Source: Anaerotruncus sp. MC2020 (GTDB lineage: Bacteria > Bacillota > Clostridia > Oscillospirales > Ruminococcaceae). Taken from it: a DNA stretch of 64,000 nt. Under the pieces are notes generated by a model. That model worked only from the letters and a program-made list of their open reading frames with translations. It made no database searches and had not been told where the DNA came from. This document shows positions 63,535 to 64,000 of the stretch, piece after piece; position 1 is the stretch's first letter, and every line of letters begins with the position of its first letter. The stretch spans positions 1,020,709-1,084,708 of the forward strand of contig KL370840.1 in assembly GCA_000701945.1 (NCBI GenBank), read 5' to 3'. Position numbers and translations under genes: made by a program.

Positions 63535-64000
63535 TTACCCTCTGAAATATTCGACGCAGTGATTGAAGAAGCTCTTTACTCTTCCGAGAATGCTCTCGTC
63601 CTGCTGAGGAATACTTACTACGTCATCTGTCTGTATCTCTATATATTTTATCTGAGACGAATCGATCTTCTTCATGCCGAGGATATTTTCGGCATAGTCC
63701 TCGATGTTCTTGGCAGACATCTGACTTTCAAGCTCAGACTGCAGTCTTACGTTCTCTGCTTCGGCGAGATTCAGCTCACTGTTCAGAGCCGAAACCTTGC
63801 TGTACATCGTATTGCGCCTGTTGAAGGTGTAGATGACAGAGCCGAGCAGCGCGGCTGCAAGGGCAGATACCAAAATAATAGTGAATACAGACCCGCTTTT
63901 AGCTTCTGTTCTGGTCATAGTTATTTGCGGTCTTTTCGCAGGTGTTCCCTGACTCGGCAGCGATCCGGGCTTTTCAGCAGGCACACTGCTGTAAACGTCC
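63535..64000 (-). CDS. ftsL: FtsL-like septum protein (5' end beyond window)
   Basis: At least 155 residues, frame open to the window edge, so the start is probably outside. Basic/Pro-rich cytoplasmic segment, one membrane helix (VFTIILVSALAAALLGSVIY), then a leucine-zipper coiled coil (KVSALNSELNLAEAENVRLQ) and an AENILGMKKI segment, the layout of FtsL/DivIC. Position ahead of ftsI agrees. Identity is by architecture and context, as the family has low sequence conservation. Confidence 0.78.
   Translation of the reverse strand, partial: DVYSSVPAEKPGSLPSQGTPAKRPQITMTRTEAKSGSVFTIILVSALAAALLGSVIYTFNRRNTMYSKVSALNSELNLAEAENVRLQSELESQMSAKNIEDYAENILGMKKIDSSQIKYIEIQTDDVVSIPQQDESILGRVKSFFNHCVEYFRG

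Overview
The window looks like chromosomal DNA from a fibre-degrading Firmicute of the Oscillospiraceae, most like Ruminococcus. The basis is three secreted proteins ending in dockerin-like duplicated calcium repeats with Thr-rich linkers, a bifunctional PL1/PL9 pectate lyase, a trimeric NADH-linked [FeFe]-hydrogenase, meso-DAP type MurE, the rplU-prp-rpmA-obg order with a cleavable L27 leader, and moderately GC-rich codon use. Genus is an inference; no rRNA gene is present. No CRISPR array, prophage, IS transposase or confident tRNA was seen.

Layout. 1-4.6 kb: hydCBA hydrogenase operon (minus) with a candidate Rex operator. 5-8.2 kb: a membrane protein, DUF4250 and a dockerin protein, then a 269-bp palindromic MITE-like element. 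8.2-10.1 kb: first of two LacI-sensor/GGDEF proteins. 10.3-13.5 kb: acyl-CoA synthetase, hotdog thioesterase, Nudix hydrolase. 13.5-18.9 kb (minus): mntP under a Mn2+ riboswitch, GNAT, YebC, mini-RNase III, obgE, rpmA, prp, rplU. 19.2-27.4 kb (plus): MoxR / DUF58 / transglutaminase / dockerin-C39 peptidase operon, then prmA and an unknown protein. 27.5-30.9 kb (minus): tsf, rpsB, a PRC-barrel protein, a 52-residue stand-alone sorting-signal-like protein, and an M50 protease with a small membrane partner. 31.1-33.5 kb (plus): lipoprotein and radA. 33.7-41 kb (minus): giant pectate lyase, second LacI/GGDEF protein, metK under a SAM-I riboswitch. 41-49.1 kb (minus): AraC regulator, 3-methyladenine glycosylase, rqcH, AAC(3)-like, epimerase, rlmA, a TrmK-Nif3 fusion, zinc ribbon, SigH-like sigma factor. 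49.2-64 kb (minus): a hendecad-repeat coiled-coil protein and the division/cell-wall cluster, transcribed ftsL-ftsI-murE-mraY-ftsW-murG-(hydrolase)-murA-ftsQ-ftsZ.

How it fits together. Housekeeping blocks (translation, cell wall, SAM synthesis) alternate with secreted-fibre functions. The two cytosolic sugar-sensor/diguanylate-cyclase proteins each lie beside a dockerin-bearing secreted protein and share an 11-base promoter core, suggesting carbohydrate sensing through c-di-GMP near the fibre-degradation machinery (inference). Intergenic gaps repeatedly hold GTAGGGGCG-type palindromes and two MITE-like elements. Many promoters show near-consensus -35/-10 boxes with 17-bp spacers, often with extended -10 TG.
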